Below, piece after piece: positions 1 to 11,241 of a DNA stretch of 64,000 nucleotides. Position numbers and translations under genes: made by a program. Within the stretch, counting starts at the first letter, position 1, and every line of letters begins with the position of its first letter. The notes beneath the pieces were generated by a model, which did not search any database, was not told where the DNA came from, and saw nothing but the letters and a program-made list of their open reading frames with translations. This stretch comes from Acanthochlamys bracteata (lineage: Eukaryota > Streptophyta > Magnoliopsida > Pandanales > Velloziaceae), in NCBI GenBank assembly GCA_019914995.1, contig CM034140.1, positions 3,782,001 through 3,846,000 on the forward strand, read 5' to 3'.

Positions 1-277
1 AAAAGCTAATTTAATGAAGATAAATTGGTAAAATTTTCAAGTAAATCAATGATATTTATAATTACGCTAGAGTAAAGTAATTGTGCTTAACAAGTTTTAG
101 TATACGTAAATCGAGATCAATCTTACAGTAAAAATTTGCTGTAGGTGAAGAAGTATGTTCTGCTCAATTATTAATCATTGCAGAAGCAAGAAAAGGGTAA
201 AACGGTAATAAATAACGAAGCATGTGTCCCTAGGCGTGCGCCACACCTGCAGAATAGAGCGGCTGTTTTGATATTCC

Positions 278-480
278 ATTTGGCAAAACTATTTTTTAAT
301 TTTTTAGTTATTTATTTATTAATAAATTTGTTATAAATTTTTAAAAATTTTATTTAAAAATTTAAAATGTATAAAAAATTTACATAATAAAAATTTTATT
401 ATTATTTACTATTTTTAAAGTAAAAATTTATTTACGAATAAAATAAATAAATATTTTTAAAAACATTTTTTAAAGTATTT
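278..480. repeat. AT-rich MITE-like repeat, family A (degenerate)
   Basis: This segment has the internal pattern shared by family A copies in this window: a run ending in TTTAATTTTTTA, then TAAATTTTTAAAAATTTTATTTAAAA, then a conserved TTTACATAATAAAA-type centre and an A-rich right half. Terminal inverted repeats are not clear, so the edges are approximate. Confidence 0.35.
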
Positions 481-2268
481 TTAAATATTCTTTTTCTCTT
501 CAGAAATTCTCACTTTTCTCTTAATTTTTTTTATAACTTTGATAGATAATATAAAATTACAACCTTCCCTATTTAAATACAAATACAAAGTTAAACTTTC
601 CAATGGTTCGTTCGAGATATTTTTTAAAAAAATTGGGAAAAAAAGGGCCCTTTATTTTAGTTTTCAAAAAAATCATTGTCAAAATAGAGAATGAAAAATA
701 CCATAACTCAATTTGTTTTTAGACTTTTAGTTCACGGTCTGTTCAAACTTTTGATAAATTTAATTTAATTTCTACGTCAATACTAAACTTCGGTATATTT
801 ATTTATTAAGAGGTTGTCTAAATTACATAAAATAAATAATTTTTTAAAAGAATTTAACAATATTTTTTGAAAGCCGACATTTTTTTCAATTTTAAGTAAA
901 TAAATATACATATATTATAAAATATATACTTTTAAAAAAATTTAGAATTCTAATAAAATACTAGAGGAAATTTTTAGAAAATAAAAAAATAAATAAAAAA
1001 GATATTTTATGTAAACAATCAAAGTTTTAACATTTTCTATTACATGTACAGAGTTGGATTAGCGGAGTCGTCTCTGCAAACAAGCAAACTCACTTCATTT
1101 CAAAGCATATTATACTTAATAAAATATGAGATTCGTGAAACTAAATTTATAAAAAAATAAATTAAATAGATTCAATAACTTTAATATAAACTTAAATATA
1201 AAAAATAAATCCGAACTTATAATTTAACAAAAAATAAATATAATATAATTAAAACAAGCAATTTTGAAACTCATTTTGCTGAGCGGCATGCAAGTGAACA
1301 AACTTTTTAAGGCAAATTGTTTTCGATCAAGTGATTTTTGTCCAACGATAATGTGTACTATCTGTACGTTAAACTTTACCCACATTACATTTTTTTAAAA
1401 AAATAAATTGAGATTATCATTATAAGATAAAAAATCCCTCAATTATGAGGCACGAGAAAAGGAAGAACACGTGAGGAGAGTTTTTCCCAATTTATAATAT
1501 TATAGTGATTAAGAAAAGATTCATGAAGATATGGAAATGAAATTATGAGAAAACTGTGAGGTTGATTCATGGATTGATGATGATGAGGAGGAAGAAATTT
1601 TCCATAATTAGTGCAATGTTTGGGCATTACTTTCTACAGTGATTCTTTATTTTAATTTATTTTTTTACATTTTAATATATTTTTATAACATATATAAAAA
1701 CTTGTAATAATAATAATAATAAGTAATATATAATAAGTTGTATAGAGGGTGTGTGTTATTTTATCTTTATAATTCTTTTATTAACAACCAAGCCTTTTCC
1801 TTGAGTTGTAGTCGGTAATTTGATAGTTTACTAATTTTTTTAAAATATTTGAAGGTGTTTATTAAAAATGAATTTAAAAAAAAAAGATATTTTAGAAATT
1901 TTTTTTAAAATGAATTTTCTTTTATTTTAAAAAAATAAAAATAATTAATAAAAAAATTTTATGACGTAAATTTTTTTTATATTATTAAAAATTTTTAAAT
2001 AATTTTATAAAATATTTTAAAATTTTTATTAAAATATATAAAATAAAAAATTATGGGAGAAAAGTTCTCCCATGGCATTGAGTTGTAGTCGGTTTATTTA
2101 CCGACTGATTCTTTTTCAGACGATAATCCGCGAATTAAATCACTGTGTGCGAATGGATTGATTTTTTTGTCGGCCCGGCTCACTCATTGCATTAAAATTC
2201 GATCAAATTGCCAATGATATTTCTGTTATTGGGCTGCTTCCGTCAGTAAGGTATCAATTTACTGAGAT

Positions 2269-2497
2269 GCGTTTGCATACCAAAAACATTTTTCAATTTT
2301 TTTATTTTATATTTTTTAATACATATTTTATAAATATTTAAAAAATTATTTAAAAATTTAAATAACGTAAAAAATTTTACATAATAAAATTTTTTTATTA
2401 TATATTTTATTTTTTAAAAAATAAAATAAAAATTAATAATATTCTTTATTTTAAAAAATTTTATTCAATAAGTAATTTCAAAATGCACCATAAAGTT
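2269..2497. repeat. AT-rich MITE-like repeat, family A
   Basis: The copy opens with GCGTTTGCAT and closes near AAAATGCACC. Between these it has the family A interior: TATTTTTTAATACATATTTT, a TTTACATAATAAAA centre, and a right half ending in TTTTAAAAAATTTTATT. It resembles the copies at 4908, 35658 and 36303. No coding capacity. Confidence 0.5.
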
Positions 2498-2955
2498 TGT
2501 GATTGTTTAACGACTGCTGACTGTATATCGATTACTGACAAAAATTATTAAGTTTTCAACTGATTTTTTCGGTCAGTGAAGACTTTATTTGTAGCAGTGG
2601 AAAGAAGCAATTCTTTAGCAGGCTTATACAATAACTTCCAAATAAAGGAATATTTTTTATACGTTTAAGAATGTTTTAATATTGAAAATTTTTAAAATAA
2701 AGAATATTTTTATATTTTAAAAACAAAATTTATTTTTTATTTATAAATATATAATAAAAAAATTGTACTTTGTAAAACTTTCCTTTAAAAATTTATAGGA
2801 GCATTTTTCTTTGTCTTTTTAAATAATTAGGACAAGTACAGCCTTGCAAAATTCAGCTGCCTTCTTTCGAAGCATCAATGTCAGGTAAATCTGTAAAAAA
2901 CTAACTGATAATTTCATTTTAAAAATATTTAGATTTACATTTCGAGATTTTTACC

Positions 2956-3045
2956 ATGCATGCGGTTGTTTTCTTCTTCTAGAAATTATTTAAAAATATT
3001 ATGCATGCGGTTGTTTTCTTTTTTTAGAAATTATTTAGAAAAATT
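2956..3045. repeat. Two-copy tandem repeat, 45-bp unit
   Basis: Two adjacent units begin ATGCATGCGGTTGTTTTCTT at 2956 and 3001 and continue into TAGAAATTATTTA. They differ by a few substitutions. This is a simple local tandem duplication in intergenic DNA. Confidence 0.8.
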
Positions 3046-3344
3046 TTTAAAAAATATTTTTAAAAAGACAAATATTTTTATTTAATTTTATAAATGAGCT
3101 TTACTATTGTGATCTAAAAAAATAAAAATAAAAAGAATCTTAATAAATAAAATTTTTCTATATTCTTTAAATATTTAAATAAATTTAATAAAATATTATA
3201 AAAATTTATTAAAAATATAAAATTAAAAATTAAAAAATTAATTTTTTGAACGTGTTGGCAAACGCGCCCAATATTTTAGGTATTAGTATCTCGAGATTAT
3301 TGCCGAGTAAATATTAGCTTTAAGAAGAGTTTGCAAATCATAAC

Positions 3345-4038
3345 TACAAAGAATAAAACAGTTATGATCTATACATAAAGGATGAGAAATACACAAACCA
3401 TACTTAGACAAGTAGCCAAAATTTGATAAACTTCTCTATAAATATAAGTTATCACATAATCCGGTCGCAGCAATGTTTTGATTTTAATCATAATTGCATC
3501 GATAAATTTATGCCTGCGAGTATTAAAGTTGTACATAATGCAAGAGCTTTAGCCTCCAAAGATGTGTAATACAAGCATTACCTAACAGAGAAAAGCAACA
3601 TGAATAATCAAAAAAATCCACCGAGAAGCTGCCCGTCAAATGAAATACAAGCATTAGCTAACAGAAGCTGCCTGTCAAATGATCACTAACTCATCTTCCC
3701 TTTCCCTAACCCAAACAACTAATAAACACAACAACTACCAGACAAACAAAAAACCCACCGAGCAAAAATCAAACATACAAAAATTGAAATATTCATTCAA
3801 CAATGTAAACACAAGAAGCTTTCATTTCTTTGCAACAAGATTGATTCGAGAATGGGAGGGAAGCGCACCAGAAACAATTACAGAACGCGCGCGATGAGTC
3901 CGGCCAGCGAGTCAGAGTGGCTCTTTCTCACACCGGCAGAACAGGAGCTTTCGAAGACCGAATTTTTGATCAATTTTTTTTTCCTAGCGCCGGACGGAAG
4001 CAAATCCGTCGAGATTCAACGGAATTTCTCACGTAGAT
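3345..4038. other. Less AT-rich, unassigned intergenic segment
   Basis: Base composition is more balanced than in the flanks, especially 3840-4038. Read on the minus strand, a short open stretch ends in residues LAGLIARVL followed by a stop at about 3883, which could be the 3' end of a gene fragment. The 78-bp-spaced direct repeat TACAAGCATTA (about 3570 and 3648) suggests local duplication. I do not recognise a family. The segment stops where the CACTA-like element begins. Confidence 0.3.
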
Positions 4039-4464
4039 CACTGCTCTGGTGAAAACCTACGATCAACTACGCTCAAAAAAATGAGTGAATTCTGGTTCAA
4101 TCGGACATATTAAGGACACATTAATGACTGATAACAAATTCAGTTGGCAAAATATTAGCATAATTACTGACTGGTTTCTAATTCAATCGACAAGTTAGCA
4201 TAATTATCGACAAATTAACTATTCAGTCAGTAAATTAGCACAAACACCGATAATTAATTATGCAGTCGGTAATTGTTAACATAGTTATCGACTAAATAAA
4301 TATTAGTCGGTAATTTTTTTAAAATATTGATCGAATGATGTGTCAGTCGGTAATTTTATATGAGTTACTGACTGTTTTTATTTTAGTTGGTAGTTTATAA
4401 AATTACTCACTAAAACTAGTCGGTCAGTAATATTTAGTCGGTAAAGATCATTTCTGGAGTAGTG
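4039..4464. mobile_element. Non-autonomous CACTA-like element (MITE)
   Basis: The left end reads CACTGCTCTGG and the right end, reverse-complemented, reads CACTACTCCAG, an imperfect terminal inverted repeat of the CACTA type. The interior carries at least six variants of GTCGGTAA/TTACTGAC, concentrated at 4215-4446, like the subterminal transposase-binding repeats of En/Spm elements. There is no transposase coding capacity in 426 bp. The 3-bp flanks (GAT on the left, TTT on the right) do not match, so a target-site duplication is not demonstrated. Confidence 0.6.
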
Positions 4465-4907
4465 TTTTAACTATTGGGCATTTTGTAAATAAAGTTTTAT
4501 TTATGTACAAAACTCTATAATTTGATCGCTTAAGAAAAAAGACCCGGCACACCTTAAGTCATCAGATCTGTTTTTTTCTTTTCTAAAACACCCGACGATT
4601 GAACACGGCTTACGCTCCAGAAACAAAAACAAAAAAAGTAAAAGAAAAAGGAGAACGGAATTTCATAAATATCGAAATCACGGCTACAAAAATTAGTTTT
4701 TATTATCATATAAATCTTGTATTTAATATTCAGATGATTATCATATGTAGTCGTTCAAATTTGAAGGGTTGTATCAAATTGGTCTTAAGATTTTAAAAGC
4801 ATTTGAACAAGTTGGTAGGTTTTAATTTACGTTTCATATACCAAGTGCTCGACTCTCTCTAATACCACCGCCAATTCTATCATTTGGGGTATATCAAGAA
4901 ACTGTTT

Positions 4908-5140
4908 GGATTAGCTTATAAAAAAATAATTTTTTAATTTTTAATTATATATTTATTAATATATATATTATAAGTATTTAAAAATTTAGAAAATATAAAA
5001 AAATTTTACATAATGAGATCTTTTTATTATATTTTTTATTTTTTTTAAAGATAAAAAAGTAAAGCTTAATTTTAAAAAAGAATAAAAATAATTTTTATTT
5101 TAAAAAATTTCATCTTAAAAGTACATCCAAACACACCATA
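4908..5140. repeat. AT-rich MITE-like repeat, family A
   Basis: The segment starts TGTTTGGATTAGCTTATAAA and ends near CATCCAAACACACC, giving a short inverted TGTTTGG/CCAAACA. The interior matches the family A pattern, including a TTTTACATAATGAGA centre. No coding content. Confidence 0.55.
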
Positions 5141-6432
5141 AACTAATTAGCGAGATTTTTAAAATAAATTTATTTTTTCATTTAAAAATTAATAATAAAT
5201 ATGAACATAAATTTTAGAAAATATAAAATAAAAAATTATAAATAACTAGTCTCAAATCAATACCAAAAATAATAAAATCACTCTGAACATTTGAGATAAA
5301 CTTTTTTCTAAAGTAAAATTTTTTATTTTATTTTATTTTATTTTGAAAATAAATTTTATTTTAAATAATAATAATAATAAATAATAAAACTTTTATAATT
5401 TTAAATTTTAAAATAAATTCTATAAAAATTATATAAATTTATTTTAATAATAAAAATAAGATGAAATAGTGAAGTGAAATAAAACGCGCCAAACTACAGT
5501 CTAAATAACAGGCGTCGAGAAGCAACTGTGGTTAAAGAAAGCGGTGAATCCCAATATGCGTGCTCCGATCAATTAAAAATTTGTTTCAATTTTATAACAT
5601 TATTAATTGATTTAATTTAAACTTTAATTAAAATTTAATTGTAAAATCACTCGCTATATTTCAAGTTAAACTTATTACGCTTATTTTTAATTCAGTTTTC
5701 TAAATTTAGTTTTACTAAACTCAAGTTTATATAATTTGCTTAAAATACGTTCTAAACACTCATGAGAAACTGGTAACAAATCAAAATTAAGAAAAAGAAT
5801 TTTTAGAAAAATAAATTATCTATTTTTAGAAATTTTTGAAAAATCTCGGGCAGTTGTTTGATACAATTACGTCGATGTTTGTGAATGTTTCTAAAAATTC
5901 TATTTTTATTTATATTTATTATTTTACAATAAAATTTGAAATCATTTTTAAAATAAATTTCGAAATATATTTTCTTTAAAAAATTTTATTTTATTTGTAA
6001 ACACCCCGTGACATCACGTCAGCAAGCGGCGGCATCACACGAGAAAAACTGAAAGAAAGAGAAACAAACAAGAGAAGGACCTAGCTATTTGATTCAATCT
6101 AGAAGCACTAGGGAGTAATTAAAGTTTTCAAAAAAGAGTTTTACTGAATGGAAGAATATGTAAACATAAGTTTTGTATTTTAAACATAATATTAATAAAT
6201 CATAATACATTATTTAAAATTTGTTCTATTTTTTTTATAAATTATAAAAATATTCTATCCCTTGATACTGTCAGTTGCCTTACATCTTCACTCCGTATTT
6301 CTCTGCAAAATACATGGGTTACCCGTCAAAGTTTCTACTCCATTCCCTCCTCAATCCCATTCTCCTTTCTCCTTCTTCTTGAATCCTCCGATCGCCGCCA
6401 TCACAAGTTTTTTCTTCCCCGACACGATAAAA
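5141..6432. other. Intergenic region upstream of CHX15
   Basis: 5190-5500 is another AT-rich repeat block (A/T runs, AATAATAATAATAA). The rest is presumed promoter and 5' leader of the exchanger gene that starts at 6433. C/T-rich leader-like sequence (TCTCCTTTCTCC) appears at 6360-6380. No TATA box could be assigned with confidence because the whole region is A/T-rich. Confidence 0.4.
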
Positions 6433-9063
6433 ATGGAGACTTCCCCGGCGATGCGTGCTGTGCCTTTCGACAATGTCACTTCTTCGGCCATCAATATCGT
6501 CTGCTATGCTCCTACCATGATCACCACCAATGGTATCTGGCAAGGCGCTAACCCTCTAGATTATTCTTTACCTCTCTACATTCTTCAGGTCACTCTTGTT
6601 ACTATCGTCACTCGCGCCGTTGTAATTCTCCTACGTCCTCTCGGTCAACCAAGGGTCATCGCCGAGATTCTGGTACGTATCAAATTAATCAAGAGAGATT
6701 GTGTATAGAATGGACGTAATGAAACTTTTTGCGTAATTGACTGAAACTATTTGGTTTTTGATGATTTCATGAAGGCTGGTATACTGCTTGGGCCGTCGGT
6801 TATGGGGAGGGTGAAAGAATTCGGTAACATAGTCTTTCCAGAAAAGAGTTTGCTAACGTTGGAGACAACGGCATACCTGGGCCTGCTATTCTTTTTGTTT
6901 CTCGTTGGTGTGGAGATGGATGTCATGGTGATCAAGAAAACAGGGAGGAGAGCGTTGTCGATTGCTGCAGTCGGCATGGTTTTTCCATTCCTCGTCGGCA
7001 CTGGTGCTGCGTTCTTGTTCCATAGACATACTGCTGCCAGACTCCATGAAGCTTCCTACCTCCTATTTGTAGGATTCTCGCTCTCCATCACAGCGTTCCC
7101 TGTACTTGCCCGCATTCTCGCCGAGATCAAACTGCTTAACTCTGAAATCGGGCGGTTGGCAATGTCCGCTGCTGTCGTTAACGACATGTGTGCGTGGATT
7201 CTTCTCGCCATCTCCATCGCCGTAGGTGGAAATAAGGATACGGTCCAAAATTCCATCTACATTCTTTTATCCGGTACGGCCTTTGTTCTCTTCTGTTTCT
7301 ACGCTGCCCGGCCAGCAATGTGGTGGGTTGTCCGCCGGATTCCCGAAGGCGAGAACGTCGAGGAAGTCTACGTATGCGCTATTCTTACCGGTGTAATGGT
7401 TGCCGGACTCTGCACAGACGCAATTGGAATCCACGCCGTGTTCGGCGCCTTCGTGTTCGGGCTTGCTGTCCCTAACGGGCCTCTGGGTGTGACATTGATC
7501 GAACGGCTTGAGGACTTCGTCACCGGCCTTCTCCTGCCGCTTTTTTTCATCATCAGTGGACTTAGAACAAATGTCAGCGAAATAAAAAACCCTGTCACCG
7601 CCGGTATCTTGGTCCTTGTCTTTGTACTGGCAAGTTTCGGGAAGATATTAGGCACACTACTTGTATCGGTCTTCTACTCCATACCATTGCGTGACGGACT
7701 CTCCCTTGGTTTCCTCATGAACACCAAAGGTTTGATTGAGATGATCGTGCTCAACATCGGCAGGGACAAAAACGTCCTCGATGACGAATCGTTCGCCGTG
7801 ATGGTACTGACTTCGCTAGTGATGACCTCATTGGTCACGCCGGTGGTGACTTCTCTGCACAGACCATCCCGGCGGTTGATCGGATACAAACGGAGAAATT
7901 TGCAACGGGCAAAACCGGACACAGAGCTCCGTATTCTCACCTGTCTCCACAACACTCGAAATGTTCCATCCATCATCTCGCTCCTCGAGATCTCGAACCC
8001 GACTAAACGCTCGCCGATATTTGTCTATGCTTTGCATCTCACGGAGCTCACAGGCCGGGCGTCCGCTATGCTTGTTGTTCACAACAGCAGTGCAAAGGCT
8101 GGCACTAGTAACGTGCAAGGCGGTCAAGCTCAGACTGAGCACATCGTCGCTGCATTTGAGAGCTACGAGCAACACGCCGCTGGTGTCTCCGTTCAACCGC
8201 TAACTGCCATATCGCCGTACCCAACAATGCATGACGACATCTGTGGAATCGCCGAGGACAAACACGTTTCCATCATCTTGCTCCCGTTCCATAAACAACA
8301 AACAGTTGACGGCGGCATGGAGACGACAAACCCTGCCCTCCGACTCGTTAACCAGAATGTTCTCGCAACTGCGCCGTGTTCCGTTGCCATTCTTGTCGAT
8401 CGAGGTCTCAGCGGCACTGCACATGTTGCTGGAGGGCAGCTTTTCTCTCACCATATCGTGTTGCTTTTCTTTGGAGGGCCTGACGACCGAGAAGCACTAG
8501 CATATGCTATGCGTATGGTAGAGCACCCGGGCATTAGCCTCACCATTATCCGTTTCATCCCCGGCGAGGAAGCTGCGTTAACTCCCGCCGTGGATTCAAG
8601 GGTCATCACAATCGTCTCGGACAGTGACAGAGAAAGGCAACTTGATGAAGATTTCCTTAACGAATTTCGGATCAAGAACGTCGGCAACGAACGTGTTGCG
8701 TACATTGAGAAAGTTGTCGACAACAGCGAAGACACAGTAGCCGCAATCCGGTCTATGGAAAACGCTCACGATCTCTATATCGTTGGGAGAGGTCATGGAG
8801 ATGGTACAGCTTCTGCATTGCTTGCAGGCATGACAGAGTGGACAGAGTGCCCGGAGTTGGGGCCGATAGGGGACTTGTTAGCTTCGCCGGATTTTGGAAT
8901 AATGGCGTCGGTGTTGGTTGTGCAGCAGTATGTAGGAAGCGGTGTAGCAGCCCGAAGCGGTGGAGAAGGTGGCGCGGCGGTAGAGAATCCGAGACAGTAC
9001 TTGAACAATGCGAAGCAGAGGGATAGAGTTGTCGCCGGAAACATAGAATGGTCACGCCGGTAG
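6433..9063 (+). CDS. CHX15: Cation/H+ exchanger CHX15-like
   Basis: Coding exons are 6433-6672 and 6775-9063, joined across a 102-bp GT-AG intron, giving 842 residues, normal for plant CHX proteins. The N-terminus (residues 24-45, with MITTNGIWQG) is the conserved CHX leader before the first membrane helix. The CPA2-type Na+/H+ exchanger domain follows, with PRVIAEIL at the splice junction, SITAFPVLARILAE, the N216-D217 pair expected at the ion-binding centre, and the FLMNTKGL motif. The C-terminal half holds the soluble region with LFFGGPDDREAL. Residues such as KQQTVDGGMETTNPA and the ENPR-containing tail match Arabidopsis CHX15 as I remember it better than CHX18 or CHX20. The family exchanges K+ or Na+ for H+ on endomembranes. 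The ATG at 6433 is chosen because it begins just before the conserved leader. Confidence 0.93.
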
Positions 9064-11034
9064 CATTTATGGGATTAGTGCATGGAATGGAAGGTAGGCA
9101 AAGTTTTCATGAAGGATAAGTTGGGGGTTTGTTTTCCATGTTTAGGTTTTTTATTAGTTTCTTTTTCATAAACATCACACCTTCTGAAAATGTCAAAATT
9201 AAGAGTACTACATAGTTTGATTACTTGATAGCACCCTTAGAAGAGGTGGAAGATTATTTGAATTTTTTACTTTCCTCACACTTCGTTGTTCACTGTTGTG
9301 TCCAAGTGGATATATGATGTAAATGCTCCTTTGGTTCTGAATTATGATACTAAAATTGAAACAAAAAATGTTTTTAAAGTAAAGTTTTTATAGAATAAAA
9401 AATATTTTTATCTGTTTTGTAAAATAAATTTTATTTTTTTTACTCTAAAAAAATAAAAATAAGTAATAAAAATACTTATTAAGTAGATTTTTTTTATTTT
9501 TGAATTTTTAAATAAAATTTTAAAATACTTATAAAATATATTAAAAATAAAAATTAAAAAATAAAAATTTATTTTTTTGAAAAGATTAGCCAAACGGTTA
9601 AACTATCCGAATATTCGGAAGTAATTTTGTCTTATGAAATGAAAAATATATCTAAAATTTTTTAGAAAATAAGCTATACTATTTTATCTAAAAATAATAA
9701 TAATAAACTTTTATGATATAAAATTTTTATATATTTTCTAATTAAAAAATATGTATAATATTTTAAAATATTTATTAAAATAAAAAAAATTATAAGCAAA
9801 GTCAAGTGCACTGAAGGCCGTGCGTTTACTTGTAATGAATGAAACGCCAAAATGATAAGTGATGAATGTTTTATCCTATTGGAAATCAGAATTAATTGCA
9901 AGAGCTGCAAGAGAATAGTGGAAAACGAATGAAATTCTTCCATGAATTGACTTTTAAAAAATTGATAGTGGCGTTTCACCGGCCCCATCACTGTAGCGCT
10001 TTTTAAAATAAAATAATTCTTTCAATACATTTAATTATTTTTAAAAAAAGTATAATATTAAAAAGATGTGATAAATAAAGAAAGCTATATCAATTTTAAT
10101 TTCAACAGACCGACCCAATCATTTCAATTTATATTGTCAAAGACTGACCAAACACAGCCCATTTGAACTAACCAGGCCGGTTTCGGACTAGCCACGCTTA
10201 TATGTTATTTGCATTTTTAAGGAAGACTTCTTCTAAGAAATCGTTTGAAAATGTTTAAAATAAATAATTTTTTTAAAAATTTTAAAATTAAAATTAATTA
10301 TTTTATTTTCAAAAGTAAGAATCTATATGTTTTATAAGTACAATTTATTTATATTTTTAATATTAAAATACTATAAAAATTTATTTAAAAATAATAAATT
10401 AAATAATAATGTTAAGTAATGTAAATTTTAATCCATGTGAGGCAGTAAGTGTATGTTTGAATTTAATTTTCTACTAATTTTTATTCTAATTTTATAATTT
10501 ACATTTCAAAATAAAATTGTAAGTATTATTTAGAATATTTTTTTAAAAAAAATTAGTCAAAAAAAGTCTAGAACGGAAGAATAGCTTATAGCCAAAAGCA
10601 GGGGCAGAGTATCTGAGATGCAGGTACCTTCAAGCTGCATGGCGACGGAAGAGCTCCTGTCAACACATGTAAAAAGTTGCCAACTGACGAACAGAATACT
10701 TAAAGCAGTTTTTGAAAAATAAAAAATTAAAAAAGCATTGTCAAATATGGGTGATATCATAAACATAAAGGTGTCGTCTTACATGTTTGTAACATTCTCT
10801 ACAAAAATATTTTCAAAAAATTCGTGTACCGAAACCAAAATACTATAGAAATCCAAAATATGTGTTTGATATCTGCGTATAGCTTGTTCTATTTGTTGGA
10901 AGACTTTGAAAGTTCACATATGAAAGTAGGGTTAATCCAAAATATGTACTGAAGATTGCCAACTTAACCAAGCAGGGGTCAACGGAATTTTGTTCCCATA
11001 TCATATATAGCTTCCCTTTGAAATTTGTTAGCTA
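9064..11034. other. Intergenic region with AT-rich repeats
   Basis: Begins with the presumed CHX15 3' UTR. 9320-9595, 9660-9790 and 10225-10410 are AT-rich MITE-like blocks; the first is flanked by CTTTGGTTC and CCAAACGG. Between 10557 and 10766 there is a slightly less AT-rich patch with short open frames but no recognisable family. No gene is supported. Confidence 0.5.
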
Positions 11035-11039
11035 TGTAC
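11035..11039. repeat. Target-site duplication, left copy
   Basis: TGTAC directly precedes the left LTR; the same five bases follow the right LTR at 16318-16322. A 5-bp duplication is the expected signature of copia integrase. Confidence 0.85.
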
Positions 11040-11232
11040 AGATGAAAAATTCTTTCAATTTTATTATTATCATTCAATATAAGTACATATATATAGACTC
11101 TTTATAAATCTAAATAAGGAGAGTTTTAAATAAAAAAAAATATCTAAATATAATTCTAATAAAGATATCCAGAATAAAATATAATTTTAAGGAAAGATAT
11201 CTAAAATAATATATTGTTGACTCACGCCAACA
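11040..11232 (-). repeat. 3' LTR of copia element
   Basis: On the minus strand it begins TGTTGGCGTGAGTCAA and ends TTTCATCT. It is the same length as the LTR at 16125-16317 and aligns to it without gaps. The end is CT rather than the usual CA if the target duplication marks the boundary; CA lies three bases inside. Confidence 0.92.
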
Positions 11233-11241
11233 CTCCCCTTC
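11233..11241 (-). other. Polypurine tract of copia element
   Basis: GAAGGGGAG (minus strand) lies immediately upstream of the 3' LTR, the position and composition expected for the plus-strand DNA primer. It overlaps the last codon region of the degraded reading frame. Confidence 0.85.

Larger units (their letters stand above)
1..3344. other. AT-rich intergenic DNA with repeat remnants
   Basis: No supported gene on either strand. The sequence is dominated by A/T runs of the kind seen in the dispersed MITE-like repeats elsewhere in the window. Blocks near 1838-2052 and 3130-3260 are further AT-rich repeat remnants. Short GTCGGTAA-type motifs near 1810, 2090 and 2510-2600 resemble the subterminal repeats of the CACTA-like element at 4039-4464 and may be decayed relatives. 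Confidence 0.6.

Noticed and set aside
3679..4052. Plus-strand open frames of 66-72 codons.
   Set aside because: No domain, no start or splice context; low-complexity Asn/Thr/Lys at the start.
7056..9055. Several open frames of 60-120 codons on the minus strand and in other frames across CHX15.
   Set aside because: They are shadows of the CHX15 coding sequence, caused by its codon composition.
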